Below, one piece after another: positions 7,330 through 15,151 of a stretch of 19,791 nt of DNA. A program made the translations under genes and the position numbers. The notes below the pieces were generated by a model that was not told the origin of the DNA, ran no database searches, and saw only the letters and a list, made by a program, of their open reading frames with translations. Within the stretch, counting starts at the first letter, position 1; each line of letters starts with the position of its first letter. This stretch comes from Chitinophagaceae bacterium UBA3961 (lineage in GTDB: Bacteria > Bacteroidota > Bacteroidia > Chitinophagales > Chitinophagaceae), in contig DGDD01000250.1 in assembly GCA_002385265.1 (NCBI GenBank), positions 1-19,791 of the forward strand, read 5' to 3'.

Positions 7330-7449
7330 TTAACAGCGGATTAACGGACCTTATTTAAATGCTAATTATTGTAAATCAAGTCTTTAACAGTTGTTAACAA
7401 GTGATTAACCAATAAAACTGGGTTAACAAATGCTAACGTCGCAATTTTG
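7330..7449 (+). promoter_or_regulatory. Phased TTAAC repeats and -7 element before the histidine-kinase gene
   Basis: TTAAC occurs at 7330, 7341, 7384, 7394, 7405 and 7423, with CTAAC at 7433. Neighbouring copies are mostly 10-11 bp apart, one DNA turn, all in the same orientation. Direct repeats of this kind are the usual target of OmpR/PhoB-family regulators; the Bacillus PhoP box, for example, is a TTAACA-like direct repeat. The array ends just before CAATTTTG (7442-7449), a one-mismatch -7 element, and no -33 TTTG is present. This fits a promoter activated by the OmpR-type regulator of the same operon. The -7 element is very close to the ATG at 7456, so the message may be nearly leaderless. 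Confidence 0.5.
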
Positions 7450-7455
7450 TGGTGC

Positions 7456-8718
7456 ATGAGAGCGCAACATTTAAAATGGTTTGTATTGAGTGCCAGTTTA
7501 CTAATTGGTGCCATTATTATTACTCAAATTGTATGGCTAAATAAGGTCTACTCTTTTGAACAGAAAACATTCAACTTAAATGTTGTAAAAGCAATTAGAG
7601 GCTTGTATGAAGATGTAGCAATGGTAGACAACCCTACTTTAAACCTACAGAGCTTGGTTGAACATCCGGAAACTGATCATTTCCTCTTTAAAGTAAAAGT
7701 GCTACCTAATAGAGATACGTTAACTGAATACTTAAAATTAGAATTAGAGGATTTTGATGTACTCACAGATGTTGTATATGCATTTTATACACCAGGAGAC
7801 GAAAAATTTGACCAGCTCTATTATTTATCTACTGTAGCATCGCGTTATAAAAAGGAAAAAAGTTATGAACTGAATGTACTCCCAAAGAATACCCCCTATA
7901 TCATGCTTTACTTTCCTCATCGGGAGCGATATGTAATGAATCAAATGCGTTTTTGGATCATTAGTAGTGGGGCCTTGATTGTAGTACTGATTGGGTTAAC
8001 AGTATCCATTTTCTTCTTATACCGTCAAAAGTTCTTGACTGAAATTCAGAAAGACTTCGTGAACAACTTCACCCATGAATTCAAAACACCATTAGCTGTA
8101 GTAAAAATTGCGGCCGGAGTATTGAAACAGGAAGGTATTGAGAACAAGCCCGAAAAACTGCACAAGTATGTAAATATCATTGAAAATCAAAATGAGCATT
8201 TAGAGAAGCAAGTTGAAAAACTGTTGAACATGGCAAAAACGGAAAGCACTCATTTGCCGCTCTCTATGTCAATCAATGATATCAATCAAATTATAAGAAC
8301 GGCAGTGGAGCAGTTAGAGCCCTTGGCCGTTTCGAAATCGGCAAGAATAGAATTGAATTTGGAAGAAGGAGTATTAAATGCAGCTATTGACCCCATCTAC
8401 ATCACCCAATCGATTGTTAACCTTGTTGAAAATTCAATTAAGTATTCAAAGGATCCAAAAATTATAGTGAGTACTAAAAGAGATGTGGAGCATATTTCCA
8501 TCTCTGTGAAAGATAATGGGATCGGGATTGATAAGAAATACCATCGACAGCTATTCAATAAATTTTTCAGGGTACCAACCGGTGATGTTCACGATGTGAA
8601 AGGATTTGGATTGGGACTAAATTTCGTAAAGAAGGTGATAGACGCCCATCACGGATCAATCAGTTTAAACAGTATCCCCGGAATTGGAACTGAATTCAAA
8701 ATTAAATTACCTATTTAA
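7456..8718 (+). CDS. Sensor histidine kinase of a two-component system
   Basis: This 420-residue inner-membrane kinase senses an envelope signal and phosphorylates the regulator encoded 11 bp downstream. It has one transmembrane helix at about 10-30, a periplasmic sensor region to about 163, a second helix at about 167-190, then the phosphoacceptor H-box NNFTHEFKTP with His207. The ATPase domain shows the N-box (NLVENSIKYS), G1 (DNGIGID), F-box (FNKFFRV) and G2 (GFGLGLNF). The second helix leads almost directly into the H-box, leaving no room for a HAMP domain. The periplasmic part has no Met, His or Cys cluster typical of metal sensors. ATG 7456 is the start; the in-frame TTG at 7447 lies in the -7 element. 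It resembles RprX-type kinases of Bacteroidota. Confidence 0.95.
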   Translation: MRAQHLKWFVLSASLLIGAIIITQIVWLNKVYSFEQKTFNLNVVKAIRGLYEDVAMVDNPTLNLQSLVEHPETDHFLFKVKVLPNRDTLTEYLKLELEDFDVLTDVVYAFYTPGDEKFDQLYYLSTVASRYKKEKSYELNVLPKNTPYIMLYFPHRERYVMNQMRFWIISSGALIVVLIGLTVSIFFLYRQKFLTEIQKDFVNNFTHEFKTPLAVVKIAAGVLKQEGIENKPEKLHKYVNIIENQNEHLEKQVEKLLNMAKTESTHLPLSMSINDINQIIRTAVEQLEPLAVSKSARIELNLEEGVLNAAIDPIYITQSIVNLVENSIKYSKDPKIIVSTKRDVEHISISVKDNGIGIDKKYHRQLFNKFFRVPTGDVHDVKGFGLGLNFVKKVIDAHHGSISLNSIPGIGTEFKIKLPI

Positions 8719-8729
8719 TATCAACTCAT

Positions 8730-9422
8730 ATGGCAAGAGCAACTATTCTTTTAGCAGAAGACGACGAGCAACTTGGTTATGTAATTAAGGACAGTCTCGA
8801 AGACGCGCAATTTGAAGTAATTCATTGTACAGATGGTCAGTCGGCCATTGATTCATACGACAAATCCAAAATCGATCTTTGTTTACTAGATGTGATGATG
8901 CCAGTGAAAGACGGCTTTGCGGTAGCAAAGAAAATTCGTCAGATGAGTGATGTAGTGCCTATCCTATTTATTACAGCTCGTTCAATGGAGGACGATCGTA
9001 TCAAAGGATTTCAAACAGGTGCCGATGATTACATCGCCAAGCCATTCAGTATTAAGGAACTGATCATGAGAATTGAAGTTTTTTTAAAAAGAACGAAGAA
9101 ACTGCATTCCGATGGCAAAGTGCAGTTCACTATTGGTAAAATGAATTTCTCTTTTACAGACCTTAAATTAAGTTATGGAGATCAGGTTTCTTCACTCACG
9201 CAAAGAGAAGCCGATTTGTTGAAGTTTCTATGTGAGCAACCCAATAAGGTATTGAAACGTGAAGAAGTATTGCTACATGTTTGGGGAAAAGACGATTACT
9301 TCTTAGGCAGAAGTATGGACGTATTCATGGCTAAATTAAGAAAGCATTTTAAAGCAGATCCGGAGATCATTCTAGAAACCATTCATGGAGTTGGCTTTCG
9401 TTTCAATGCGAACGTTATGTAA
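8730..9422 (+). CDS. OmpR/PhoB-family response regulator
   Basis: This 230-residue cytoplasmic transcription factor is paired with the kinase upstream. The receiver domain shows the acidic pocket (Glu10, Asp11, Asp12), phosphoacceptor Asp54 (LLDVMMPVKDGF), Thr82 and Lys104 (AKPF). The C-terminal winged-helix DNA-binding domain (about 130-228) contains LTQREADLLKFL and ends in ETIHGVGFRF, as in the OmpR family. All catalytic residues are present. It lies 11 bp after the kinase and 95 bp before the efflux operon. Phased TTAAC repeats, the type of site such regulators bind, occur upstream of both the kinase and the channel gene. Control of the pump is therefore likely but inferred. Confidence 0.96.
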   Translation: MARATILLAEDDEQLGYVIKDSLEDAQFEVIHCTDGQSAIDSYDKSKIDLCLLDVMMPVKDGFAVAKKIRQMSDVVPILFITARSMEDDRIKGFQTGADDYIAKPFSIKELIMRIEVFLKRTKKLHSDGKVQFTIGKMNFSFTDLKLSYGDQVSSLTQREADLLKFLCEQPNKVLKREEVLLHVWGKDDYFLGRSMDVFMAKLRKHFKADPEIILETIHGVGFRFNANVM

Positions 9423-9433
9423 TATCAGGTCCG

Positions 9434-9490
9434 TTAACTGATAAATAACATATGTAATCTACGTATTAACCAATGTTATAATGAGTTTTG
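9434..9490 (+). promoter_or_regulatory. Phased TTAAC-like repeats and -7 element before the efflux operon
   Basis: TTAAC at 9434, ATAAC at 9445, GTAAT at 9454, TTAAC at 9466 and TTATA at 9476 lie 9-12 bp apart in one orientation. They lead to GAGTTTTG (9483-9490), a one-mismatch -7 element. The layout copies that before the kinase gene at 7384-7449. Only two copies are exact, so the match is weaker. It would give the pump genes a regulated promoter separate from the kinase promoter. Confidence 0.42.
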
Positions 9491-9517
9491 TAGCATACCT
9501 AGAACACCTACAAAACT
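9484..9517. repeat. Perfect inverted repeat ending at the channel gene start codon
   Basis: AGTTTTGTAG (9484-9493), 14 bases, then CTACAAAACT (9508-9517). The right arm abuts the ATG at 9518. The left arm overlaps the candidate -7 element, so this could be a repressor operator or a leader hairpin limiting ribosome access. Confidence 0.55.
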
Positions 9518-10780
9518 ATGCGCAAATTCGTAGTAGTTTTGATATGCAGTCTTGCATATCAAAACAGCATTTGTCAAACGAAAACAGATACATTAAAGCT
9601 GGATCTCCCGTCGATAGAAGCACTTTTTTTACAGCGAAATCTACAGTTAATAAGTGCCAATTACAATATTGAAATCGCCACTGCATTAAAAGAGCAGGCA
9701 AGCTATTGGGACAATCCGGTATTGAATACCGATCAATCAATTTACGATGGTCAATTCTTCAAACATACTGCTACCAGGGGGCAAATTTTTGTACAAATTC
9801 AGCAGTTAATTAAAACTGCAGGTAAACGTAACAAACTTCTTCTCTCATACGAAGATGAAATTCTAAAATCGAAAGAAGGTTGGAAAGAGCTGCTTCGTCA
9901 ACTTAAGTTCAGTATCACACAAGCGTATTTGGGATTAGAACAGAGCCAATCGTATTTGACTCTGAACTCAAATGAAGCTCAGCTTCTTTCAACATTGGTA
10001 AAAGCGAGTGAAGAACGCTTCCAAAAGGGATACATTTCACTGAAAGAATTAACGAGAGTACAAGCTTTACAGCAGCTAAATTCAAAAGAGCGGTTTGATA
10101 TTCAAAGTGAGGTATTGACTCAACAACAGTACTTGAAGGCCTTGCTAAGAATTCAAAACGATACTTTTCTGGTTGCCGAAACCGGCACTCCTATTCCTGC
10201 TTCAAAATTCACCCTCGAAGATTACAATGGTTTGTTAGATAGCGCTAATAAGAATAGACCCGATCTCAATTTGGCGAAACTATCGGCTCAACAGAGCCTA
10301 CACAATTTGAATTATCAGAAATCCTTGGTTTATCCTGATATTACTGCAGGTGTAGAATACGATCGATTAAGCTCTTACCTGCCTAATTATTACGGATTGA
10401 GTATTTCTCTTCCAATTCCTTTGTTCAACAAAAACAAGGGAAATATAAAAGCAGCCTCTGCTCAGGTATTACAGCAAAAAGTTCAAACAGAAGATCTCCA
10501 GCAAAGCATAGAAAAGGAAGTATGGGCATCGCTTTCCAATTATTTGAACGTTGAAAATTTACTTATGAGTGGTGCTGTTGTATCAACAAGCATGCAAGAG
10601 ATGATGCAAAAAATGACGGAGAGCTATCAAAATCGTCAAATAAATTTTCTTGAGTTCATTGACTTCTTTCAAACCTATAAGGAGAGCAATAAATTAATCA
10701 TCGATCGAAAGCTCCTTTGGTGGCAGTCATTCGCTCAGTTGAACTATTCTACAAATACTACCCTTCAAATTATCAAATAA
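9518..10780 (+). CDS. Outer-membrane efflux channel (TolC/CzcC family)
   Basis: This 420-residue protein is the channel of a tripartite efflux pump. A signal peptide (about 1-20) precedes two related halves rich in long amphipathic helices, as in the OEP/TolC family. Visible family marks are the N-NP-like YWDNPVLN turn (about 65-72), repeated Q-Q-x-x-L-K-A-L-like stretches, and VYPDITAGVEYDR with SISLPIPLFNKNKG (about 285-320), the conserved strand region near the second half. Length matches CzcC. The adaptor starts 7 bp downstream. Two perfect inverted repeats flank and enter its 5' end; the second uses codons 7-16, inside the signal peptide. The ATG at 9518 is preferred because the signal peptide begins there. 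Confidence 0.93.
   Translation: MRKFVVVLICSLAYQNSICQTKTDTLKLDLPSIEALFLQRNLQLISANYNIEIATALKEQASYWDNPVLNTDQSIYDGQFFKHTATRGQIFVQIQQLIKTAGKRNKLLLSYEDEILKSKEGWKELLRQLKFSITQAYLGLEQSQSYLTLNSNEAQLLSTLVKASEERFQKGYISLKELTRVQALQQLNSKERFDIQSEVLTQQQYLKALLRIQNDTFLVAETGTPIPASKFTLEDYNGLLDSANKNRPDLNLAKLSAQQSLHNLNYQKSLVYPDITAGVEYDRLSSYLPNYYGLSISLPIPLFNKNKGNIKAASAQVLQQKVQTEDLQQSIEKEVWASLSNYLNVENLLMSGAVVSTSMQEMMQKMTESYQNRQINFLEFIDFFQTYKESNKLIIDRKLLWWQSFAQLNYSTNTTLQIIK
9536..9565. repeat. 13-bp perfect hairpin inside the signal-peptide codons of the channel gene
   Basis: GTTTTGATATGCA (9536-9548), loop GTCT, TGCATATCAAAAC (9553-9565). The arms pair completely over 13 bp with a four-base loop, within codons 7-16. 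As RNA this would be a stable stem 18 bases after the start codon; as DNA it is a long palindrome. It shares the GTTTTG/CAAAAC core with the repeat at 9484-9517. Confidence 0.65.
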
Positions 10781-10787
10781 GCATGTC

Positions 10788-11888
10788 ATGAACATAACCA
10801 GAATTTTGGCCTTTGTCATATTTACCACTACCCTACATTCTTGTAAATCAAAGCCAGTTGAAGAAAAGAAGACAGAAACGCGCTATTGTCTCTCTGATTC
10901 TCTCAAAAAGATGATTTCAATTGACACCGTATCAATTCAATTCGTAGATGAAGATTTGAAACTATCGGGGGAAATTAGCTTCAATGAAAACAAAGTGGTT
11001 AAAATTTATCCCTTTAGTAGCGGGCAAGTTTTAGAAACGCTGGGCAGTATTGGAGATCCGGTTCAAAAAGGTCAGGTTTTGGCGAGAATCAAAAGTGCTG
11101 ACATTGCCGGATTGTATTCCGATTTAAACAGTGCCGGTAACGACGTTACGCTGGCTAAAAAACAATTCGAAAACATCAACAGCTTATTCAAAAACGGAAT
11201 TGCCAGTGAAAAGGAAATGTTGGAGGCAAAAGAAGAATTATCAAAAGCTGAAACACAATACCGAAAAATAAATGAATCTATTCGCATTAATGGGAACGGA
11301 AAGACAGATGCTTCCGGTAGCTATGCGATAAGTGCCCCAATTTCTGGATACCTAGTTTCAAAAGACATCAGTCAAGGTGCATTCATCAGAAACGATAACA
11401 GTCAATCTTTGTTTACTGTTGGCTCCATTGAAGAAGTTTGGGTATGGGCCAATGTGTATGAGACCGATATTGCAAAAATTAGAGAAGGCGCCAGTGTTGC
11501 AGTAAGTACGTTAGCGTATCCCGACACTTCCTTTGTTGGAGTGATCGACAAAGTAAATCAAGTATTGGATCCGGTAACCAAAGTAATGAAAGTAAGGATT
11601 CGAATCAACAACACGCATCACCTCTTAAAACCGGAGATGTTTGCTACCATTCATGTAAAGAATAAATCAACCAAGAAGGCGGCGGCAGTTTCGGCTAGTG
11701 CCATTATTTCAGACCATGGAAAAAGCTACATTATTGTTTATAAGGCTGATTGTGATATCGCGGTAACGGAAGTAAAAATAAAGCAACAGACTTCGCAAAT
11801 CGTGTATTTGGAAGATGCCTTAGAGCCCGGAACTAAGATCATTACAAAGAACCAGATTTTGATTTACAACGGAATCAAAGAAGACTAA
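10788..11888 (+). CDS. Efflux periplasmic adaptor lipoprotein (CusB/CzcB type)
   Basis: This 366-residue protein links the RND permease encoded 12 bp downstream to the channel encoded 7 bp upstream. A lipoprotein signal ends in LHSC (Cys19). The order is then: lipoyl half 1 (about 70-101, with F-S-S-G-Q-V ... G-D-P-V-Q-K-G-Q-V-L), helical hairpin (about 105-167, LFKNGIASEKEM at the tip region), lipoyl half 2 (about 178-210, SAPISGYLV), beta-barrel (VWVWANVYETDI onward) and membrane-proximal domain with LKPEMFATI. These are the hallmarks of heavy-metal RND adaptors. A short segment before the first lipoyl half carries a single Cys34 (RYCLS), but there is no Met-rich N-terminal metal site like that of CusB. 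Confidence 0.93.
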   Translation: MNITRILAFVIFTTTLHSCKSKPVEEKKTETRYCLSDSLKKMISIDTVSIQFVDEDLKLSGEISFNENKVVKIYPFSSGQVLETLGSIGDPVQKGQVLARIKSADIAGLYSDLNSAGNDVTLAKKQFENINSLFKNGIASEKEMLEAKEELSKAETQYRKINESIRINGNGKTDASGSYAISAPISGYLVSKDISQGAFIRNDNSQSLFTVGSIEEVWVWANVYETDIAKIREGASVAVSTLAYPDTSFVGVIDKVNQVLDPVTKVMKVRIRINNTHHLLKPEMFATIHVKNKSTKKAAAVSASAIISDHGKSYIIVYKADCDIAVTEVKIKQQTSQIVYLEDALEPGTKIITKNQILIYNGIKED

Positions 11889-11900
11889 AAAGCGATTGCA

Positions 11901-14900
11901 ATGCAAAAATTCATTAAACAAATCATTCATTTTTCGCTGAGGCATCGCTATTTCATTTTTTTCTTAACGGGAGTTATGGTGGCGATTGGGATATGGAGCT
12001 ATAGAGAAACTCCTATTGAAACCTTTCCGGATGTTACCAATACGCAGGTAGTAATTATCGCACAATGGCCCGGAAGGAGCGCCGAAGAAGTGGAGAAATT
12101 CGTAACCATTCCAATGGAAACGGTTTTGAATTCTGTTCAAAAGAAATCGAACCTTAGAACAACTTCTGCATTTGGGTTGTGTTATATACGAATCATATTT
12201 GACGACGGAGTTGACGATGCTTTTGCGCGCCAACAGGTATTGAGCAGATTGAGCAATGCCGATTTACCGGACGGAGTGAAACCCGATGTGCAACCGCCCT
12301 ATGGCCCAACAGGAGAAATATTCCGCTACACTCTAAAAAGTAAGACCAAATCTATTCGTGAGCTCACTACTATTCAAAACTGGGTGCTTGATCGTCAATT
12401 TAAATCAGTTCCGGGTATAGCAGATGTGAATAGTTTTGGTGGGGAGGAGAAGGTCTTTGAAGTAAGTGTTCAACCGGAACTGCTCACCAAATACAATTTA
12501 ACGTCGCTTGATGTATATGCTGCTATTGCAAAGAGCAATATCAATGTTGGAGGGGATGTAATTGAACGAAACGGTCAATCGTACGTAGTACGCGGAATCG
12601 GAATTTTGAATGATAGTGTTGATATTGAAAACATCATTATCACCAAAACCAACGGCGTACCGCTACTCATAAAAAATGTAGCGAAAGTAAAAGAATCGGG
12701 AAAGCCCCGGCTAGGGCATGTTGCGCGTGATAAGCAGGAGGACGTAATCGAAGGAATTGTGGTGATGCGAAAAGGAGAAAATCCGAGTGAAGTATTGGAG
12801 CGAGTGCGGGAAAAAGTAAAAGAGTTGAATGAGCAAGTGCTACCTAAAGAAGTAACTATCGATGTATTCTATGATCGTACGAATTTGATGGATTATGCTC
12901 AGGAAACAGTGATTCATAATCTAATTGAAGGGATCCTTTTGGTTACATTGATTGTTTTGATCTTCATGGCCGATTGGAGAACTACTTTAATAGTAAGCAT
13001 CATTATTCCCTTGAGTCTATTGTTTGCCTTCTTTTGTATGCGTATAAAAGGAATGAGCGCAAACCTATTAAGCATGGGGGCTGTGGACTTTGGGATCATT
13101 ATTGACGGTGCAGTTGTAATGGTAGAAGGGCTGTTTGTAGCATTGGATGCCAGAGCCAAACAAGTGGGCATGGAGAAATTCAATCTATTGGCCAAACTAG
13201 GTTTGTTTAAAAACAAAGGAACAGAAATGGGAAAAGCCATTTTCTTTTCAAAGCTTATTATTTTAACCTGCTTGGTTCCCATCTTTGCTTTCCAAAAAGT
13301 AGAAGGCAAAATGTTCTCTCCCCTCGCCTATACACTGGGCTTTGCTTTGCTTGGTGCCTTAATTTATACGCTTACTCTTGTGCCCGCTTTGTCGAGCATT
13401 TTGTTAAGAAAAAACGTAAGGGAAAAACACAATCCAATTGTTCATTTCTTCGAACATGGTATTGGAAATTTACTCGATAAAATTTACCGCAACCAAAAGA
13501 AAAGTCTGCTAATAGCAGTTGGCGTAATGGCATTAACTTTTTTCTCGGCTCGCTTTCTAGGAACGGAATTTTTGCCTGAACTAAATGAAGGTGCATTGTG
13601 GGTGGAAGCGGAACTTCCTATGAGTGTATCCATAACTGAAGCTAACAGCGTTTCCAATAAAATGATCGATATTCTATCGAAGTTTGAGGAAGTGAAACAA
13701 ACCTTGTCACAAGTTGGTCGTACCAATGACGGTACTGATCCGAAAGGATTTTTCAACGTACAGATTCAGGTAGACTTAAAACCAAAGAAAGAGTGGAAAC
13801 GCGATTTAAGTGTGGAACAATTGATTGAAGAAATGGATGAGCAGCTCCGAAAAATACCCGGTATTGTATTCAATTACTCTCAGCCGATACGTGATAATGT
13901 GGAAGAAGCGGTAGCAGGTGTGAATGCGGCTTTAGCGGTGAAGGTATTCGGTCCCGATTTTGATGAATTGGATAAGAAAGCCGACACTCTACTCAAAATA
14001 TTGAAAACAGTTCGCGGCATTGAAGATTTGGGAGTGTTGCGAAACCTCGGCCAACCCGAGTTTAGAATTGAACTCGATCAGCAAAAGATGGCTTTATATG
14101 GCATCACAACTGCCGATGCCAATGCTGTTATTGAAATGGCCATTGGTGGAAAGGCTGCCACTCAACTTTATGAAGGAGAGCGCAAGTTTGATGTTCGACT
14201 TCGGTATCAGAAAGAATTCCGTGATACACAGGAGGCCATTGAACAGTTAATGGTACCCGCCAATGATGGCAGCAAAATCCCACTTAAAGAAATTGCTACC
14301 ATTCGAACGCTAACGGGTCCGGCTTTCGTTTATCGCGACAACAATACCCGTTATATTGCCGTAAAATTCTCTATACGAGAGCGCGACTTAGGAAGTACCA
14401 TTGCTGAAGCGCAAGAAAAAGTGAATCAAATCGTGCATTTAAAAACAGGGTATCGTATTACTTGGAATGGAGAATTCGAAAATCAGCAACGTGCCGCGGG
14501 TACACTTGCTCGAGTAGTGCCCCTGTGTTTGCTGGCCATCTTTATCATTTTGTTCATCACTTTTGGTAATGTAAAAGATGCGTTTCTAACTATCATGAAC
14601 GTACCTTTTGCACTCATTGGAGGAATCATGGCCTTGCATGTAACCGGAATGAACTTCAGCATATCTGCCGGTATTGGTTTTATCGCCTTGTTTGGAGTAT
14701 GTATTCAAAATGGAGTGATACTAATCAGTGTATTCCGAAAATTGTTGGAAGAGGGCTATCATTTAGATGCTGCCATTAAAGAAGGCGTTCGTTCAAGAGT
14801 TCGTCCGGTAATCATGACAGCACTGATGGCGATGATTGGCTTGTTGCCGGCTGCAATTTCAACCGGTATTGGAAGCGAAACTCAAAAACCTTTGGCGATC

Positions 14901-15035
14901 GTAGTAATTGGAGGGCTGGTAACAGCTACTTTCTTAACGCTTTTGATACTACCTATTATTTACGCGATGGTGTATCGGTTTATGCACCGAAGAGAAAACA
15001 GGAGAATATTGAAGAAATCGGGGTTGGTGCAGTAG
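11901..15035 (+). CDS. Heavy-metal-type RND efflux permease (CzcA/CusA family)
   Basis: This 1044-residue protein is the proton-driven inner-membrane pump of the operon. It has the typical N-terminus (PIETFPDVTNTQVVI), two large periplasmic loops and two transmembrane bundles. In helix 4, DFGIIIDGAVVMVEG gives Asp396, Asp402 and Glu409, with the same 6- and 7-residue spacing as Asp402, Asp408 and Glu415 of CzcA, which are needed for transport. This DFG-DGA signature is that of exporters of divalent cations (Co, Zn, Cd, Ni) rather than Cu/Ag. The usual final Asn of the motif is Gly410 here. The second half shows NGVILISVF and RVRPVIMTALMAMIGLLPAA. Length is normal. The real substrate is not proven. 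Confidence 0.95.
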   Translation: MQKFIKQIIHFSLRHRYFIFFLTGVMVAIGIWSYRETPIETFPDVTNTQVVIIAQWPGRSAEEVEKFVTIPMETVLNSVQKKSNLRTTSAFGLCYIRIIFDDGVDDAFARQQVLSRLSNADLPDGVKPDVQPPYGPTGEIFRYTLKSKTKSIRELTTIQNWVLDRQFKSVPGIADVNSFGGEEKVFEVSVQPELLTKYNLTSLDVYAAIAKSNINVGGDVIERNGQSYVVRGIGILNDSVDIENIIITKTNGVPLLIKNVAKVKESGKPRLGHVARDKQEDVIEGIVVMRKGENPSEVLERVREKVKELNEQVLPKEVTIDVFYDRTNLMDYAQETVIHNLIEGILLVTLIVLIFMADWRTTLIVSIIIPLSLLFAFFCMRIKGMSANLLSMGAVDFGIIIDGAVVMVEGLFVALDARAKQVGMEKFNLLAKLGLFKNKGTEMGKAIFFSKLIILTCLVPIFAFQKVEGKMFSPLAYTLGFALLGALIYTLTLVPALSSILLRKNVREKHNPIVHFFEHGIGNLLDKIYRNQKKSLLIAVGVMALTFFSARFLGTEFLPELNEGALWVEAELPMSVSITEANSVSNKMIDILSKFEEVKQTLSQVGRTNDGTDPKGFFNVQIQVDLKPKKEWKRDLSVEQLIEEMDEQLRKIPGIVFNYSQPIRDNVEEAVAGVNAALAVKVFGPDFDELDKKADTLLKILKTVRGIEDLGVLRNLGQPEFRIELDQQKMALYGITTADANAVIEMAIGGKAATQLYEGERKFDVRLRYQKEFRDTQEAIEQLMVPANDGSKIPLKEIATIRTLTGPAFVYRDNNTRYIAVKFSIRERDLGSTIAEAQEKVNQIVHLKTGYRITWNGEFENQQRAAGTLARVVPLCLLAIFIILFITFGNVKDAFLTIMNVPFALIGGIMALHVTGMNFSISAGIGFIALFGVCIQNGVILISVFRKLLEEGYHLDAAIKEGVRSRVRPVIMTALMAMIGLLPAAISTGIGSETQKPLAIVVIGGLVTATFLTLLILPIIYAMVYRFMHRRENRRILKKSGLVQ

Positions 15036-15037
15036 AG

Positions 15038-15093
15038 GTTTGGGTGTTAGGTATTAGGCTTTGGGCTTTAGGCTTTGGGCTTTAGGCTTTAGG
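15038..15093 (+). repeat. Heptanucleotide tandem repeat (CTTTAGG/CTTTGGG)
   Basis: Eight 7-bp units follow directly after the permease stop codon: GTTTGGG, TGTTAGG, TATTAGG, then CTTTGGG, CTTTAGG, CTTTGGG, CTTTAGG, CTTTAGG. The first three are degenerate; the last five differ only at the fifth base (A or G). It precedes a terminator and has no coding sense. Confidence 0.85.
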
Positions 15094-15101
15094 CTAGAAA
15101 T

Positions 15102-15134
15102 AAAAAAGTCCCGCTCGTTGAACGGGACTTTTTG
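15102..15134. terminator. Bidirectional terminator between the efflux operon and the iscA-like gene
   Basis: AAAAAGTCCCG (15103-15113), a nine-base loop and CGGGACTTTTT (15123-15133) pair over 11 bp, with T-runs on both strands. It lies between two converging genes and should end both transcripts. Confidence 0.9.
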
Positions 15135-15151
15135 TATGAAAAGAAGTTAAC

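Noticed and set aside
9481..9672. Open frame of 63 codons overlapping the start of the channel gene
   Set aside because: It is in another frame over a well-supported channel CDS, has no recognisable domain, and its start lies within the candidate promoter and inverted repeat.
15038..15093. Telomere-like TTTAGG repeat suggesting a linear replicon end
   Set aside because: It is a short internal array between genes with normal sequence on both sides, so the resemblance is coincidental.
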